64,000 bases of DNA from Sinorhizobium meliloti. GTDB taxonomy: Bacteria > Pseudomonadota > Alphaproteobacteria > Rhizobiales > Rhizobiaceae. The stretch is from assembly GCF_035610345.1 (NCBI RefSeq), contig NZ_CP141214.1, positions 62,001 through 126,000 on the forward strand, given 5' to 3'. The position numbers were made by a program, and so were the translations under genes. Below the pieces are notes generated by a model, which saw only the letters and a list, made by a program, of their open reading frames with translations, searched no databases and was not told the DNA's origin. Of the stretch, positions 63,310 through 64,000 are shown in pieces. Position 1 is the stretch's first letter, and each line of letters begins with the position of its first letter.

Positions 63310-64000
63310 CTATTTTAAAGTCATTTCCCAACCAATTTTAATCGCGCAGCCGTCTATATCTGACTTGGCAGCGAACGAAGGTCTCAAATTTCCAGTCGTA
63401 TATTTCCCACCGATCCGGGAAAGGTCGATTCGCATCTCCGCCGATCCAACGCTGCGGCTTTTCCCCGGACTTTCAGTGGCCGCATCCTCAGGAGAGCTGT
63501 CGGTGGCGTCCGCGTCTGAGGATGACGCACTGTCTGTCGTCGCGCTCCCTCCCGGATCAGGAGCCTGAAACACACGCACGCCTTCGAATTCGCCGGTCTT
63601 CCAAGCGTAGATCGCATCGTCGAAAATGTGCGGAAAGACCTCGTCGCTCCAAGGGTTGCCGTACCACTTGGCCACAATCCGAAGCACCTTGGCGAACATC
63701 GCAGTTCCCTTGCGAAGGTTCTCGCAGGCGTCGACCAGATCGGGCTGCAGATCGGAAGCATCCTTGACTCCGACGCCCGCCGGAAACTGCGTCAGGCCGA
63801 CACGCACCACCGCTTGGCCGACATACTGCCGGACGATCGCGATGGCTTCGTCCGGCGTCGTCGCCTTCGGGATGAGGATCAATCGGCCACCTGATTTGAC
63901 GGTGACGGCAAGTGGATCATTTGCGCCCGCGGCGGTCACGAACTGCTCGACGATCGGGGGCTTCAACGAGGGGTCTGCGCATTGTTGAATCAGGGCAGCG
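63310..64000 (-). CDS. traH: TraH-family conjugal transfer protein (5' end outside window)
   Basis: An open frame that runs leftward from the window edge to 63310. Its start (AALIQQCADPSLKPPIVEQFV), core (PLAVTVKSGGRLILIPKA, RVGLTQFPAGVGVKDASDL, DDAIYAWKTGEFEGVRVFQAPDPGG) and tail (MRIDLSRIGGKY) match what I remember of rhizobial TraH, the last gene of the traAFBH operon. The first residue in the window follows no start codon, so the gene is partial. It has a disordered Ser/Asp/Glu-rich segment near the middle. Its position suggests traB, traF, traA and oriT lie to the right. The function of TraH is not established. Confidence 0.65.
   Translation of the reverse strand, partial: AALIQQCADPSLKPPIVEQFVTAAGANDPLAVTVKSGGRLILIPKATTPDEAIAIVRQYVGQAVVRVGLTQFPAGVGVKDASDLQPDLVDACENLRKGTAMFAKVLRIVAKWYGNPWSDEVFPHIFDDAIYAWKTGEFEGVRVFQAPDPGGSATTDSASSSDADATDSSPEDAATESPGKSRSVGSAEMRIDLSRIGGKYTTGNLRPSFAAKSDIDGCAIKIGWEMTLK

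Overview
The window looks like part of a large accessory or symbiotic plasmid of a Sinorhizobium/Ensifer-type alphaproteobacterium. Three things suggest this: a SyrB-type regulator at the left end, a quorum-sensing-controlled traI-trb-traR-traM conjugation block of the rhizobial/Ti type at the right end, and a large load of ABC transporter and catabolic genes between them. Gene names rest on recognising motifs and families by eye; no database search was run.

Layout. (1) 1-2.5 kb: the tail of a broken DnaQ-like exonuclease, then three tandem genes, a SyrB-like regulator flanked by two longer proteins that share its C-terminal zipper but not its helix-turn-helix. (2) 2.5-18.1 kb: a probable carbohydrate or sugar-acid catabolic island. 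It holds two TIM-barrel epimerase/isomerase genes, an enolase-superfamily enzyme, a GntR/FadR regulator, a D-2-hydroxyacid dehydrogenase, a complete ABC importer (two ATPases, a small membrane protein, two permeases, a binding protein), a TetR regulator, and an operon with a Tm-1-like protein, a TIM-barrel 'PEP hydrolase-like' protein, a cupin and an M24 peptidase. Matching FadR-type operators lie in front of the epimerase and the binding-protein gene. (3) 18.7-23.4 kb: four leftward genes (GNAT acetyltransferase, HAD hydrolase, aminoglycoside/choline-kinase-like kinase, class III aminotransferase).

(4) 24.1-46.3 kb: a dipeptide-type ABC importer followed by oxidative amino-acid or polyamine catabolism genes. 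These are three FAD amine/amino-acid oxidoreductases, two aldehyde dehydrogenases, an ornithine-cyclodeaminase-like protein, a threonine-dehydratase-like enzyme, an M20 deacylase, a GhrA-like reductase, a cupin, a tartrate/isopropylmalate-type dehydrogenase, a second GNAT, a second class III aminotransferase and an Lrp regulator. The likely logic is import of a peptide-like or acylated amine, deacylation, oxidative deamination or transamination to an aldehyde, oxidation to the acid, and entry into central metabolism. The substrate cannot be read from sequence. (5) 46.5-49 kb: a GDSL hydrolase and an MHS-type MFS transporter.

(6) 49.1-60.7 kb: traI, trbBCDEJKLFGHI, traR and the antiactivator traM, with a lux-box-like palindrome in front of traI. 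(7) 60.8-63.3 kb: what looks like an insertion of toxin-antitoxin-type genes between traM and traH: a small XRE regulator with an operator-like repeat, a DUF433-type antitoxin, a frameshifted DUF5615-type toxin, and an AAA/DUF4143 ATPase without a normal start codon. (8) 63.3-64 kb: the 3' end of traH, implying that traB, traF, traA and oriT lie beyond the right edge. No rRNA, tRNA, CRISPR array, intact insertion sequence, repABC or oriT was seen in the window.
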